A stretch of 64,000 bases of DNA, taken from the NCBI RefSeq assembly GCF_000764305.2, contig NW_025947290.1, positions 1 through 64,000 of the forward strand, in the 5' to 3' direction. Shown here one piece after another: positions 10,234 to 23,470 of this stretch (within the stretch, counting starts at the first letter, position 1; each line of letters opens with the position of its first letter). The notes under the pieces were generated by a model. The model had not been told where the DNA came from. It made no database searches and was given only the letters and a program-made list of their open reading frames with translations. The translations under genes were made by a program, and so were the position numbers. The DNA comes from Hyalella azteca. Lineage: Eukaryota > Arthropoda > Malacostraca > Amphipoda > Hyalellidae.

Positions 10234-11483
10234 CAGGTTTCCAATTTTGTATACCATCAAATAAGGGACAGTTTTGAGCGTTTTACATTGATAACTTCTT
10301 ACCATGAAACATTTCTTAAACAAGTTTAGGCTCATTTTAAAGCTCTTTGTGAGGGCTTTCCAATGGCATATTAAAAAAAATTCTGTATGCTGTTTGTAAG
10401 ATCCCAGATGCAAAATAAAAGCATCCCAAATTAACCCTGGGAATGGGGTAATCCAGGACACTTTAAATGAAACTTAATTTTAAAACGTTTGAAGCATGAA
10501 GAGTGTGCTCATCCATTACTAACACTGGTTTGAAGTCCTCCTCTTCCTTTGTAGAGGATGCAGATGTAAAATGAATGACATTTTCTGTGATTTTTACTAG
10601 TTTTTTCTTTATTGATACATGATATTGACATTTCCATACATTATCATATTATTGATGTGATATTACCTTATCCATGGACATGCCATTGTGCATTTACAAT
10701 GACCTTGTCCACTGCAAGCTTCATATCAGCAGCCATATAGCTTTTCTTTTTTATCTGTAAGCTTACAGGATCGCTTGTAATTTTTTTAACAAAAAAATAT
10801 AAAAAAACATACCAGAAACAGGAAAGAATATTTTAGTGACAACCATTATATTTTTTGGAGAAAAAATAAATCATATTTTAGGCTATTTACTTTTCATTCT
10901 ATGTTGCCTGGTGCACAATTCTATCTATGACATTCTATGCACAATTTTGCAATGACCAATGCATAAATTTTTTGTTGAGTGAAATTTTTTTACTGAGGGA
11001 GATAAATGTAATGAAAATTTTTGGTTGTCATTGATTTTCTCAATAAATGGAGCCTTTGCTAACTGAGGTTCTACTGTAAATGCATTTTTAGGGGTGTCCC
11101 TTATTATCCTGTCTCGCATAAATGGCTGCCATTTTTTTAACAAGATAATCGAATTCCGTAAATCGTGTTTTTAAGCCAACACCTGTGTGCCACTTTTATG
11201 TGAGTAAAATGTTTTAATATTGCAAATATATATATATATTTTTGCAGACCTTAGCAGATGTACTTTTCCAAAATTGCACTTTTCACACTTTCAGGGATTT
11301 TTTAAAAGTAGTAAATGTACAATTTCTTAACTTGCTTTAGGTTACATAGATAGGTAGTTAAAATGTTGAACTTTACACCACTATTTTTAGTTCTGCAATA
11401 TTTTGATTAGTTAAGCTGGTACAACATATCTACAAAATGTGGGACTGTCCTGATTTACCCCGCCCATCCCTTGTTACCTCTTA
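10234..11483 (-). mobile_element. 1.25 kb repeat element, reverse copy of an inverted pair
   Basis: The reverse complement aligns with 6839-8090 over its whole length, with many substitutions and small indels. The + strand edge at 10234 reads CAGGTTTCCAATTTTG followed by TATACCATCAAATAAGGGAC, which resembles the left end of the other copy. That supports terminal inverted repeats of about 30-37 bp. The block shared with the 7537 frame is interrupted by a stop in this copy. The two copies could fold into a 1.2 kb stem, but their divergence argues for independent insertions. Confidence 0.6.
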
Positions 11484-11729
11484 TGTATATACCTCTTGTA
11501 TTCAAAATATAGACAATGAATATAGTTTTTTCTTACTACAGAAATTATTTACAATTGAATATAAGATTTGCAGTAGATTGCAAAGTAGCTTTTGTTATTT
11601 AAATGCTTTACCTTTTTTTTATTGCAGGCCAAACAAAATATTTCATTACATATGCCCACACCATCTGTGGGTGGTAAATCCAAATGATTTCTATACTAAG
11701 TGTGGTCAAATTGAGGCATCTCTTTGCAG

Positions 11730-11748
11730 TTAAATGGATTTGAGTAAG
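11730..11748 (+). other. proposed start-codon micro-exon of the giant gene
   Basis: The polypyrimidine acceptor TCTCTTTGCAG is followed by only 19 bases: TTAA, ATG and four codons. A strong donor GTGAGT follows. Phase 0 fits the long exon at 12388. An upstream non-coding 5' UTR exon is implied but not located. Alternatives are a more distal start exon, or translation from an internal ATG. Confidence 0.5.
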
Positions 11749-14700
11749 GTGAGTCTTAGGGCCTTATCTTTTGTGGATGACCTGACTGGTATGGCTCATC
11801 TGGAATATTATAAATATACTGGGAAGTGGATATCAATGTATAAGTTCAGGCTGCTGGCTTTCTTTTCTGCTGATAATACTAACAACCAAGCCGCATTTGT
11901 AGTAGTGATGGCTATATTTTCTTATAGATAAAGATATGGAGACATTTAATGTGTATTTCACACAAATATCTTGGTGTGTGTTGAAAGCAATATTGCTGAT
12001 TTTATGAAGAGCTCAAGTGTCTTGTGTAAATTACATTATGGGCTCTGTTTAGTGAGCAGAATGTTAGGAAATCAACTGACTAGGACCTGTTAGTTTGAGT
12101 GGTTGTTTATGATTATGTTGTGTAGCACAGATAATTTCTGTACATGAGAGAAATGACGTGTCATACTGGGAAGTTTTGTTTGGTGCCATGCTTGTATCAC
12201 TTGAAAGTGAAAAAAGTTTGGCAAGTGGTTACATCATTTTTCTGGTTACTTCATTTTGACAGTTTTTTTATTTATCATGTCGTAAGTTCAGCATCATTAT
12301 TACAACATCAAGCTTTGTTTCAGAACTTGTTTTTTATCCTGGGAAGAATTAAATTTGGTGCTTGACTAACAAGTAATTTTTTTTCAGGAAGCAAGTGGCC
12401 GGAAGTGGCGTGGAATAGCAAAGAAAGGCAAGAGAAGAGATGTGGGGTTACTCCAGCCGAGCAGCAGCACTCAGCCAGAGACCCTGGAGCCCTACATGCC
12501 TGCCTTGTCCAAGCGTCAATCAACCAGCATTGCACCTCCTCATCACCACCATAATGCCGCTTCTCAGAATTTGGATACTAAACCAAATAGCACAATTACA
12601 CCTACAACAAAGCCTGAACTTCTTAATTGTGCATCTAATGCTAAAAATTGTAGGAGATCGTCTTCTCCTATCCCTAAGAAAACAGGTTCAAAATCCATAG
12701 GGAACTTCATTAGAGTTGGAGGAAATACCACAGTTAGTTCTAAGAAAACCAAATTACATCCTCCTATTGATCAAGAATTGCAAGAAAAGCTTTCTTCTAA
12801 GGTAAAATCAAGTGACTTTGAGTCTCGGTCTGACCGTTTGTCTAAGAATACTAAATCAAAAAAATATCCCTTCAAGCACTCCAAGGATTCAAAACATTAC
12901 TCTGACCGTGAAGGTGAAGAGAATATAAACTATTGGTGTGATAAAAATTTGAATGTTCAGAATGATAATAATTTCCATGAAGATTTCATTGAAAAATCTC
13001 ACAAGTCTTTGCCCACACTGTCTGACGAAAAGGAATCAGCCTCTCCGACCCAGTCCCAGAAGAAAAATAAAAAGAAATGTGGCTTTATGAGGCCCGCTCA
13101 TCTACAGAAAAAGAACCATTGTTCTTCTACATCTTCTCATCACTCTGGAGATGAAGTTAAATCATGTACTAATTCATTTGAAGTCACAACTAAATCATTG
13201 GTCAAGGAAAATCAATCTTCTAAGAAGAATCTGCAAACCCAGAGCAAGTCTTTACTCCCTGCTACAGAACGAATGAATAGATCTCATTCAAATCTTCAAA
13301 TGCATACCAGGAAATCTGTATCAAGTGAAAATAACGGCAGTGATGCAAGAAACTTAAATCTTAGTTCTGAGTGCATTGGTGTAGGAATTTCAAGTGACCA
13401 CTCCAATTCGGACCTCAAAAACCAAAGTTTAGAAAAAGCTGATTCTGTCAAGGGTTGTACTAAGAATGAAGCCCAATTAACTGGTAATAATAAAAATCCC
13501 GAAAAGAAACGAAGAAAATCACGAAACGCCAAAGAAACCTGTAAAAATTCTCGGAATTTGCCCAGTGCTAGCTCAAATCAAGACAAGAAACCATTTTTTA
13601 ATGAAAATGCGAGACGTAGCCATTCTCCTCCTGTTGAAAGTGTTCATCTGAATTGTTCACGAGTGAATGAGGAAAGAAATTATAGCTCTGATTTAGCAAA
13701 GAATGGACCGTGTGTTGATTTTGAAAAATTTGATGAGAAGTCAAACAATAGTTTATTGCAAGAGACAAACGAGAAGCTGACAGAAGCACCTAATTGCAGA
13801 AGGAACAACCACCGCAAGCATCATAGGAACAGAGGTGTTGATGGCTATGCTGTAAATAATGTGGATGAGAGTGTTGAATCTAGTCTTAGTACAGCGGAAT
13901 TGAACAAAGAATCTGTAGCTTTGAATTCAAATAATCAGTTTGAAGTGAAGGGCAGTGTAGAAAATACTAATCTTGGTGAAGATGATAGAAGACAGGTTAA
14001 GAAACACAAACCCCAATCTGTTCATACCGAAAATAGAGACATCAGGACTAGACGTTCAGTGGCATCAGGTGAAAGCTTTGTTGTGGGCGTCATCGAAGAT
14101 AGCGTGCCAAATTTGCTAGACAGCACTAAGAAAATGAGATGTCTGCGTTCTCATTCACTTTCAGTCCAACAAAAAAAATTAACTGATCATAGTGAACTAT
14201 CTGAGTCTTCATATGATAAACGTATACCACCTTGTATGAGCGGATCAACTGACGAATCAGTTGTTATTTCTGAAAAGGATAATTCTGAAGATATTAAAAT
14301 AAACAACCAAGCAGTGAAAGCCAAGGAATCTTGGGATAATTGTGAAAAATTTACAGAAAAATTGATAGATGTCAACCTTGCACCAGGTAGTGAATCTCTT
14401 GATGCTTCTGAAAAACCAGTTCCTATTGACGTTCATAACAGTGTCTTAAATGTAAATCACAGTACAGACATTTTAGAAAGATCAAACGACCGGGACTCTG
14501 CTGATGACACACCACATGTTGCAGCCTCAAGCTCCACCAGCAAGGCTGAAGGCAGCGAATTATCTAAGAGCTCATATGTTAGCCCTAATGTTGAAAACGA
14601 TGTCGAGCGTCCATCATCAAGAAAACGCCTGCAACTTGACCGAAGTTCCTTTAATAAAAGTGAGAAAGCCAAGGCTGCAGTTGAGGCTCTACTAGGAGAA

Positions 14701-17700
14701 AGTCCACAAAAATCCCCTCTGAAGAGCAGTTCTATAGCATCTAACATTTCTGTTGCAACATCATCTTCAGAGCCTCTTGTTAGTGTATCCAATAAATTGT
14801 TGGAATGTAAGCCTTCTTTGGAAGATTCTGCGCCAGCTTCCAAATTGGGTTTGTCTCCATCTCCATTACAGAAGGCATCTGTAGAAACTTTGCTTGAAGT
14901 TCTTCCCTCTGATGCTATGCATAGGATACCAAATACCAGCCTGGATATCGATCCTCGTCCATCTCTTAGCGCCGACAATGAACCCACTAGTCCATTATCA
15001 TCTAAATCGTTTCCCGAGACAGCCGCTAAAGCAGATTCTCCTGAAATGCCATTAGACAGAAAGGTTATTGATGTTCCTTCCAGCCCAGGCCGAAGAATTA
15101 CGACTCAGGAAGCAGAAGTGGCAGGCATTGGGCCTGCTTTGTTTTATGACCAGGCATGTGATGATAACAGTTCAAGTAATAATGATTTATCACTTGATCA
15201 AGTACCATTTGACTCTAGAGCTTCAGTTACTGACACCAATTGCGGCCATGTTTCCGGTGTCAACAGGGATCGTGAACGGCTGGTGTGCATGTCTGCAGAT
15301 GATACCGGTACTAGTGAGAAACTGCAGAAGGTTGAGATTAGCCATGAAAATAAAGATGAGAATTCAAGTCTTGGTAATCATCATCCAAGTGAAAAAATGC
15401 AGGGTAGTTCATCCTTGAATCTCGCATGTAGTTCAGAACTCGGCAAATCTCTAACCTCGTCTGTTCAACCAAGTAATGAAATGGAAGAGAAAAAAACAGA
15501 TTCGCTGGTTGTTGATGTAGATGCTAAAACCATACCTGACAACAGCAAAAAAAGTGATCAAGTGATTCCTTGCCTTCAACATCAGGAACTGATTAGCAGC
15601 CATACCGCTGAAGGAAACGGTTTTCACCGAGAAAATAGTGCCCCGCCCATAGAGCTCAGAGGAGTCAAGAAAACTACAAAAAAGCGAAGGAATTCCATCG
15701 AGACTTCCTCCCCAGAGAAGAACCTCCGGAGATCATCTCTCAGAAGCCGACGCAATAGCCTGCAAACATTTACTGCAGCTCCCCATGTTCTTCCAGGTAG
15801 TCTGTTGAAGAATAACTCGAGGCAAGAAACAAGTAAAGATTTAGTAGTTACTCGCCTTGCTGATGTGCAAACTACAGATGAATGCGATCGAGGGGAACTT
15901 TCTACCTGTGAAGAAAAATCAAGAAATGAAAATGAAGCTAGTGAGAAACTTGATGGATCTCCTGATACTGTTGTGGCATTTAGTATTACATCAGAAAATG
16001 CTGCCGGTTGTGAGGCGAGTTCTGTTCCCTTGAATACTACTGACGCATCAAAGGATACCCAGGTTATACAAGATGATGGGTTGCAGAGAATTGAGGACTT
16101 GGATGCCGAGTTAGCTAGTGCTTCTCTTGAGCGCAGAGCAGCAATTCCCAAAATTGAGGACTCTAATACTGATTTGGCATGTACTTCTAGTGAGAGCAAT
16201 ATAATTTCCAATTGCGATGCCTCTGGAATTGCTTCTGAACTAAACGAGGATAATGATGATGAAGCATGTGCTCGAGTGCTAAGAGGGCGTATTATTGAAC
16301 CGAAGAGAAGTGAAACCGCCAAGATTTCAAGTAAAGCTAAATTATCATTCAATGATGCACTTGATAGTGCTGAATTAATTGAACATCCTTCAGTTGAAAC
16401 TAAACCTACCTCAACGAAAATGGCGCCTAATACAAAACAGATGAGAGTTTCATCATCATATTTGGCACATAAGCGGTCTAAAGACCCCCGTACCAAATAC
16501 CGAATACCATCAAGAACAGAGTGTCTGATTGTCCATCCTCCTCCCTATCGTTTGCCCGTGATTGTAACCGATGATAGAAAGGCAGTAAAAATGAAGAATC
16601 GTACGGCACGAAATCAACTCGTGAAAGTCGTCAATCTTGAAAGGCGTGATGTGCTCGAGACTGCATATCTTGGAGATGGAAAAGTCATGAGATATCCTCT
16701 GAGAAAAGTAAAGGCATCTGAATCTCAACCTGCTGAACTTCAGGAGGACGCAGTTGAAGTCAAGAATCTAGTGGCCAAAGATGATTCTGCCCATGCCGGA
16801 ACGATTTTAAAGTCGTCAAATACGATTTCAGAAACTGGTGAATTGGGTGATCTGAGTTGTCCTAATGAAACCTTGTCGTGTGATGTTGTTCTCTCCACCA
16901 GTAAAATTGTCAGCAAAACTCCAACAATTCCTCCAATTACCAAAAATGTTGGTACCAACTCTGAAGGAGGTGATGCGAGTAAGTCGGTTGCAGAAGCAGA
17001 TAGTAGCATTTCGAACTTGCAGGACAACCGTGAGGATGAGACAGCAAAACAAGGACGTAAGAAGCGTCAACCGAAAGCTTCTCAGAAACTAATTGAGAGC
17101 TTAGAATCTGGAAGCTTAGACCTCTTCAACATGAGTAAGCTGCTTGTTGACAAACCAGTACTGGAAATGCATGATACGAAGAAAGCAAAAGACGCGTCTC
17201 AACAAGAAATTAGTGAAGCTACTACTGCTGACAAAGTGGCTCCCGATCAAGAACAAACGACGTCAGCAGTTGCTGATGGAATTAACTCAAAGTCCGCAAG
17301 TCAAAAATCCGCCACAGTACGGAAAAAAAGACCGCTAGATGACAGTATTCCTACTAATACCAAGAAAAGAAAGAAAGAAGATAGGAAAACTTTCAGCTGT
17401 TGTGAAATTAATTTTGAAAATGCGTTCGACCTTCAACGACACATGGTCAAGAAAGCTATGGAAGGTGACGCTGAACATTCAGAGAAGTTGCAGTCTCAAG
17501 GCTATAATAAATGTAAACGTTGCCCTGCTTGGATCCGCGACTCAATGATGGCCATTCACTTGCAAAACATTCACAACGATTCCAGCAATTCCACATCAAA
17601 ATTAGAAATTCAGACAATGGTTATAAAACTAAAGAAACAAAGTGTCCCTGTGAAATTGAGTACAGAAACTACACAAAACAAATCAGATTTATCAGCAAGA

Positions 17701-20700
17701 AAGAATTTCAGTTCAAAGCAAAAACCATTCGTGGATCTCGGGCCCAGAATTTCCGTGTCTGACAACAATTATCTGAGTGATGATACTGAGAATCGTGCAA
17801 CTGAAAATACAAGTAAAAAACCCGTTTTGAAAAGCATCCTGATTAAGAAATCCCAATCTGTTAACAAGACTAAAAATAAGAAGAGTGTGACCTTGTTCTC
17901 CCAGGATGATCTTGACAACGACTCTGAGAATAACTGTGAGGATAATCCGGCCAGCACTGTCACCTCTTATTCACCATCTTCCTCTTCATCTGATGATGAG
18001 ACAAGCCATCATCAAAAGCCGGGTTACAAGAAGAAAAAATCTAAAAAAACATCTGGGACAATTGATAGCTTTGATGATCGTGATAATTACAAACCTTATT
18101 CTAAAAAAGCTCGTGCTTTTAATCCTTTATCTGACGATTCGTTTATCGGCCACACAGAAAACACAAGAGCTCAGATTAAAACCAAGTCCAGCTTGCGCAG
18201 TAGCCGCAAAAGCTTCCCTGAAAAGCCCAATTCGTCGAAAGTAAAAGGAAAGGATCCAGAAGATCATTCGTCATCCTCTAGTGATGATGAAAACAGTGAT
18301 TATTCAACGGACGACAGTTATAATTCTGTTGATGAATACTCAGATTCATCTTATGATGCCGAGAGAGAGAATGCTCCACTAGTGGAACTGCAATTGTTTT
18401 CGTTCGCAACCGATGACCTAGCAGTTCTTCTAATGGATCCAAAGAACCCCAAACTCAAAGTATTTGCCACCATGGGCTCCATTTTTGTGAGTGACGTGTC
18501 GCTCGAACCTGAGAAAAAACCTATGAGCTACTTGACGGAAAATAATAATGTTATCTACGTTAGTCATCACCACAATGTGTTTCCGAATGTAAAAGATATC
18601 ATGCATTTCATTCCGAAACCAGTTGTTGTTATGAAAATGACGAGAATGGAAGCAAATGCCATTAAGCGTAATTCATCAAACATGGCGGGCAATATTCTTA
18701 AAGAATCCAACAACACGTCAAGCAATCAAGTATCTTCGAGCCACAATAGAGTTGCTGAGCTGTTATCAGAGATCCTCTCCAAATCGGTCAAATCTTGTGA
18801 GCCAAATAGAGTAGATAAAACGGATTTTGCTACGGTTAAAAATTACCTCGTTGAAAAACAATCCAGTGGAAAGACAGAGTCCGAGAGCCCCAGAGTTCGT
18901 CCTGTGAAACCGTCAAGACGTAAGAAGGATGAAAAATTGCAAGTTCTCTCTGGAAATTTACAGCAGCCTTTAAGTTCTTCAAGCCCCCTGCCTCAGTCTG
19001 TTAAATGTCCAGTTTATGTCGAATCCCATAATAAATCTTCAAACTTAGACATGACCGGACTATCTCCTGTCAAGATTCCTGTGGAACATTCTGGACAAAA
19101 AATAAGATCTCCGTTCGCAAAGGGCGATGCAGACTTGCTGCAGCAGCTGGTCTCATCTACCATCCATTCTCCTTGCGAAGTGGAGAACTGGGACGACAGT
19201 CAAAACAATCAGTATGGGCCAATTTTAACGTATGATGCCGAGTCATCTATCACTGTGTCCGCTGATGAAATGGTCCTGCAAGCAAATGAAAACGAAAATG
19301 AACACATAGCAGATACTAATTCTGTCTCTTCTCCTTTATCTTCTCGTCGCAGAAATAATCATCAGAATTATTTCACCGAAGTGTGTGAAGTTGAATACCA
19401 AGAAATCTCACAACGCGTAAGTGAACATGAAGTCATTGGTGTACCAATGAGTAGTGAGACCGATTGTGAAACTCGTTCCGTGATCAATGCTACGGATTCT
19501 TCTGCTGTTTCAAAACCTGCTGGGAAAAACCAAAACTTGAAATGGTCATTCTTAGATGAGGACAGTGACGAATTTTTGAATACCCTGGAATTCACGGATA
19601 CTCTTCAAAGTCCTACTCGTTTTGATAGTTCCGATGGAAATGAATCGAACGAAGGACGACTTAGAAATATCAGTGGCCTTTCGAAACAATCATCCAAGAG
19701 ATCTGGCTTGGTTATTGGTCAGGATTCTTCATGTAATACCGCCAACGCATCTAATGAGAAGACGTTCCTTGAAAGCACTTCTGAGGCTGGGCCTCATGAT
19801 TCACTCGAACTTAAATCTGATAAACATTCAAAGAAACAACGTTATGGCCAAATTAGATCAAAATTAGCTGATGATGTTTCAATTAAGGAGAATGTGTTGC
19901 AGACACCAGTCCATGATGTGCGCCCACGTCCTACCTTCATTTCTCCCCCGTGTCGTAAGAGACTTCAGTGTTTTGACGAGACCGAGGGTTCACCAAATAG
20001 ACTGTATTCCAAACTAGCTTATTCAACCCTCTCTGATAATGATATTTTTGGTCTTTGGCCAGAAGGGGCATCTCCAAAAGCTAATAAAGTCTCTAATAAC
20101 AATAATCGGCGAAGGAAAAAGTCACGAAGTTCTTCTACTGAGAGCTTTTCATTGAATCAAGCGGGGAGACTTCATCGTTATTCATTGAAATCTGATAAAC
20201 TCGCATCAGGAAATGCAGTGACAAGTGACTCTGCGGCTGAAACTTCGGAAGACGAATCTAGACTCTGCTTCAATACCTCAACATTGACTGGAAAAGTACC
20301 CGTAAAATCTCCGGACGCGGCCAACAATTCAGAGCATAGTCTGTCCTTGCGTTTTACTTCTCCCTCGCCATCCGGTTCTGCGTCCGTTGCTGCTAAAACA
20401 CGCAGCTCACTAAAGCGTCAGAAATCACCCGATGTATCTAAGTATAGTCCAGTGCCGTCTGATATTCTCACTCCAAAAAGCAGTAAAATAAAGCTAGCTG
20501 TCTCGTTCGACGATGGCTCAGTTCCTCTAGAGTTTTCTGTTGACTCCATAAGAAGTAACGATTTCTCCCCTAGAAGCATGGCCAATTTACCGGACGAAAA
20601 CGCCTTGCTCTCTAATAGGACCTCGCCATTGCCCTGCTCTCCGACGGCCGCTCCTGCCGTGCTACCGTTCTTTGCTAACGAAGACGATTTGGGCTGCATC

Positions 20701-22569
20701 AGTGATACAGAATCCCAATTTCGTGGAGTGAAAAAGTCTAAAAAACGAAAAGAGAAAAAGTATAAGTCAAAGAAGAAGAAAAAAGAAAAACACCGACATC
20801 ATTCATCATCACACAACGTCGAAAACAGACATGAAAATCATGGAATCAAGATGAAAATTAATCTTATTGGGATGACTTCAGAAATGATGAGCCCCATCAG
20901 CGCATCACCTGATCGCGGTTCAGCATCAAGCCGTATTTTCGATACTCTTATCGAAGACTCGAAGAATTATCCGGAATCAAACTTTGACTGTCCATTCACT
21001 GAGGTCCCGCAATCAAGTAATGTTCTTATCACGAGTGCTTCAGATTCCCCTTTACCTTGCAGAACTCCATTGTATCCAGAACCATGTACTATTGATTCAG
21101 CTGATTTTTCTGAAACTACTTCATCAGCTGCCGAAGATCTGGTAGTGAGCAACGATGATTTGCAAGCGGTTGCTGAAAATGATTCACTCTTGCCTGTAGT
21201 TGATTTACTTGTCAATAACAACGCATCCTCCGCTGACGTGTTAGATAGTAAAAAATCTCATTCGCAACCTTTAAGTAGTTCTTGCATCCCGTCTCCTAAC
21301 GCCAAGAAACAGCACAGCAAAAGCGACAAAGATTTATTTAAAATACGTGGAAGAATTGGCTCCGAGTCAGATGAAGAACCTAATGCCACTGGACAACGAA
21401 ATTTGAAAACGGATGATGGTGAAATAGAGACATCTGAAAGATCTCCGGTAGTAACTGAAGAAAGAGAAGAAAGCATGACATGCACCTCAGTTGAAAAAGC
21501 CATATTATCACCGAGACCGTGGATAGGACGAGATGCTAAGGTCCGAGCAGCTGTTCTCATCCACGATTTGCAGGATGGCATTACTAACTCGACTGTGCCT
21601 GCTAGCGGCACCCTTCATGACGCGGCCATCACCTTCTCTACGTCGCCTCACTCTGAGGTAAAAAGAAATTCATCTACTCAGGATAGTACAAATTATAACG
21701 AAAAAGAGTCTCCTGATACATTCCATGCTAAAAAGAGCCGAATAAATCAGGATTTATCTCTGAACGAAGAAGACTCTACGAAAGTTGGACAGCTCCATTC
21801 CACTCCAATTGAGAGACGGCCTGTGGCTGATGCTGTCCCGACGTCGGAAGACCGAGCTTGGCATTCTCGTGATGCCAAGTTGAAGGCTCAAATTTTAATT
21901 TCGGATCAGCAATGCGGTATTGTAAATTCCAGCGTACTCACTGCACAGACTCCTATTTCGACCTCATCAACGAACGCGAGCGCGTTTTCTCCAAGTGACA
22001 TCCGTAATTTCTTTCAGCCAACGAAAAAAGAGGTGGTCAGTGATACTCCGGTTTCTGTAAAACCTGTCAAGATATCCCGACCTCAGCCTGATATCCGCTC
22101 ATTTCTGCTCCCGAATACTGCCTGTGTTGATGCAGAAAGTCCCGCCGTTTCATCTAACATTCCGCTTGTAGAAGCTACGATCCCGATAACAAATACTGGT
22201 AAAAAGAAGCCAAGAAAACGTTCTCGTCGAGTCCCCGAGAAATCTGAGCTTGAACCTGTGCACAAATATCCTCGCCCGATGTCGCCTGCTTACGGTGCAT
22301 CCATTCCTGTGCACAACTTGAAGAGTTGGTACGAATCTCGATGTAGTCGTTTGGCAGTTATTGCGGGAGAAATGCCTTCTGGTCCCGCTAACTTTGTAGG
22401 GTTTGATTCCTTGGAACCTTACTCAGGGGCTCGTGCTCAGACGCTGCGTCACATTATTACTCTTTCAAACATGAAGAAGTGGAATCAGCAATCTCGACCT
22501 TACCCAATGCCTGTGGACCAAATATATGACTGGGATGAAGATGAAGTCATGCTTTCTTTGGACTTATAG
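11734..22569 (+). CDS. giant Ser/Lys/Asp-rich nuclear-type protein, unrecognised
   Basis: The main exon opens at the acceptor at 12386-12387 and is open from 12388 to the TAG at 22569 (10.2 kb). No in-frame ATG lies near its start. A plausible start is a micro-exon, acceptor at 11729, ATG at 11734, donor AAG|GTGAGT after 11748. It joins in phase and gives MDLSK plus EASGRKWRGIAKKGKRRDV, 3,398 residues in all. The protein is mostly low-complexity, with many SP sites. Visible landmarks are a degenerate then a canonical C2H2 finger (CKRC...H-x4-H, about 1672-1735), a folded-looking block after an Asp/Ser tract (about 2005-2100), a Lys-rich NLS (about 2788-2815), two DAK repeats (3047 and 3159), two PCNA-box-like motifs (3210 and 3238), and an ordered C-terminus ending in acidic WDEDEVMLSLDL. 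I do not recognise the family. A chromatin or DNA-replication role is inference only. Confidence 0.8.
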
Positions 22570-23470
22570 TTTTAGTATTGATTGGCCGTAGCAGAAGAGG
22601 TCATTAACGTATGCGACATTTCTCCTCTCACGGACAAGATTTCTGTCATCGAAAGCTTGTCGCTATCATTCCTTCTGATATGAGTACATCTTCGGTTTTT
22701 ATTATATTTCTACAATCCAGTTTGGAGCCTGTAAACTGAACCTAGTAAGTCATTTAGTTTTTGAACTGGATTAGTATGGTTGTATGCTGGAAAATTGGAC
22801 AATTTTTTAGGTAACCAAACTTCTTTTTGTAATCTTTTGCATATTGATCATGCCTTCTTCGCAACTTTCGTCATACGGTTTTTCTTTTACTACATTTATG
22901 CGATGCTGTTGTGCTGCATTATTGCGTTTCATTGTATTGAAATATGTTTATTTTTTAACTTTATTAAGACCAGGCTTCTTGTTGATTTCATTGTAACTAC
23001 AGACATGAACGCTCTGACGATGGAAACTTACCACGCCTTGTATTGTTGTGTCAAGCTCAGCTTTCATTATGACTATTATTTAACACGTTTTTTTATGTGA
23101 AGCCTTTGATCTGAGTGAAATAACTTAGCATAAGTTAACATATGGAATTTTTTAATCAGTTGGGGTTAATCTAAGTGGAAGTCCTATTCGAAATTTAACT
23201 ACTATGATTTTAATACCGGGTATGGTGAACAAACCTGTGATTTGAATGAAGACCGTTTCCGTCGCTTGACCAACTGGTGAAATCTCGAAGTATTTGTAAA
23301 TTTTGTTTAACTGGATAGCAAGTCTGTTGATGTGGGTGAACATAGCGATTGCTCTGATCCAATCAGTCAGCGACTGTGATTTGTACAGACTGTCGTTTGT
23401 CTTGTAAGTAGTAAGTACATCCTCTGGTGCCTCACGCTCACAAATGTATAATAAATATCTTACAGTAACA
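22570..23470. other. 3' UTR of the giant gene
   Basis: The sequence after the TAG has no coding continuation. A canonical AATAAA lies at 23450-23455, about 880 bases downstream of the stop, and is the best polyadenylation candidate. Confidence 0.55.

Noticed and set aside
12440..12700. ATG-initiated 86-codon frame at the head of the long exon
   Set aside because: It is out of frame with the 10 kb ORF and stops early. The true frame continues upstream to the acceptor at 12387.
14457..14987. 176-codon minus-strand frame
   Set aside because: Shadow of the same + strand exon.
15624..16496. 290-codon minus-strand frame opposite the giant gene
   Set aside because: It is antisense to a strongly coding + strand frame. 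Its Ser/Leu/Phe-rich composition is what the complement of Glu/Lys/Ser codons gives, and there are no splice or start signals.
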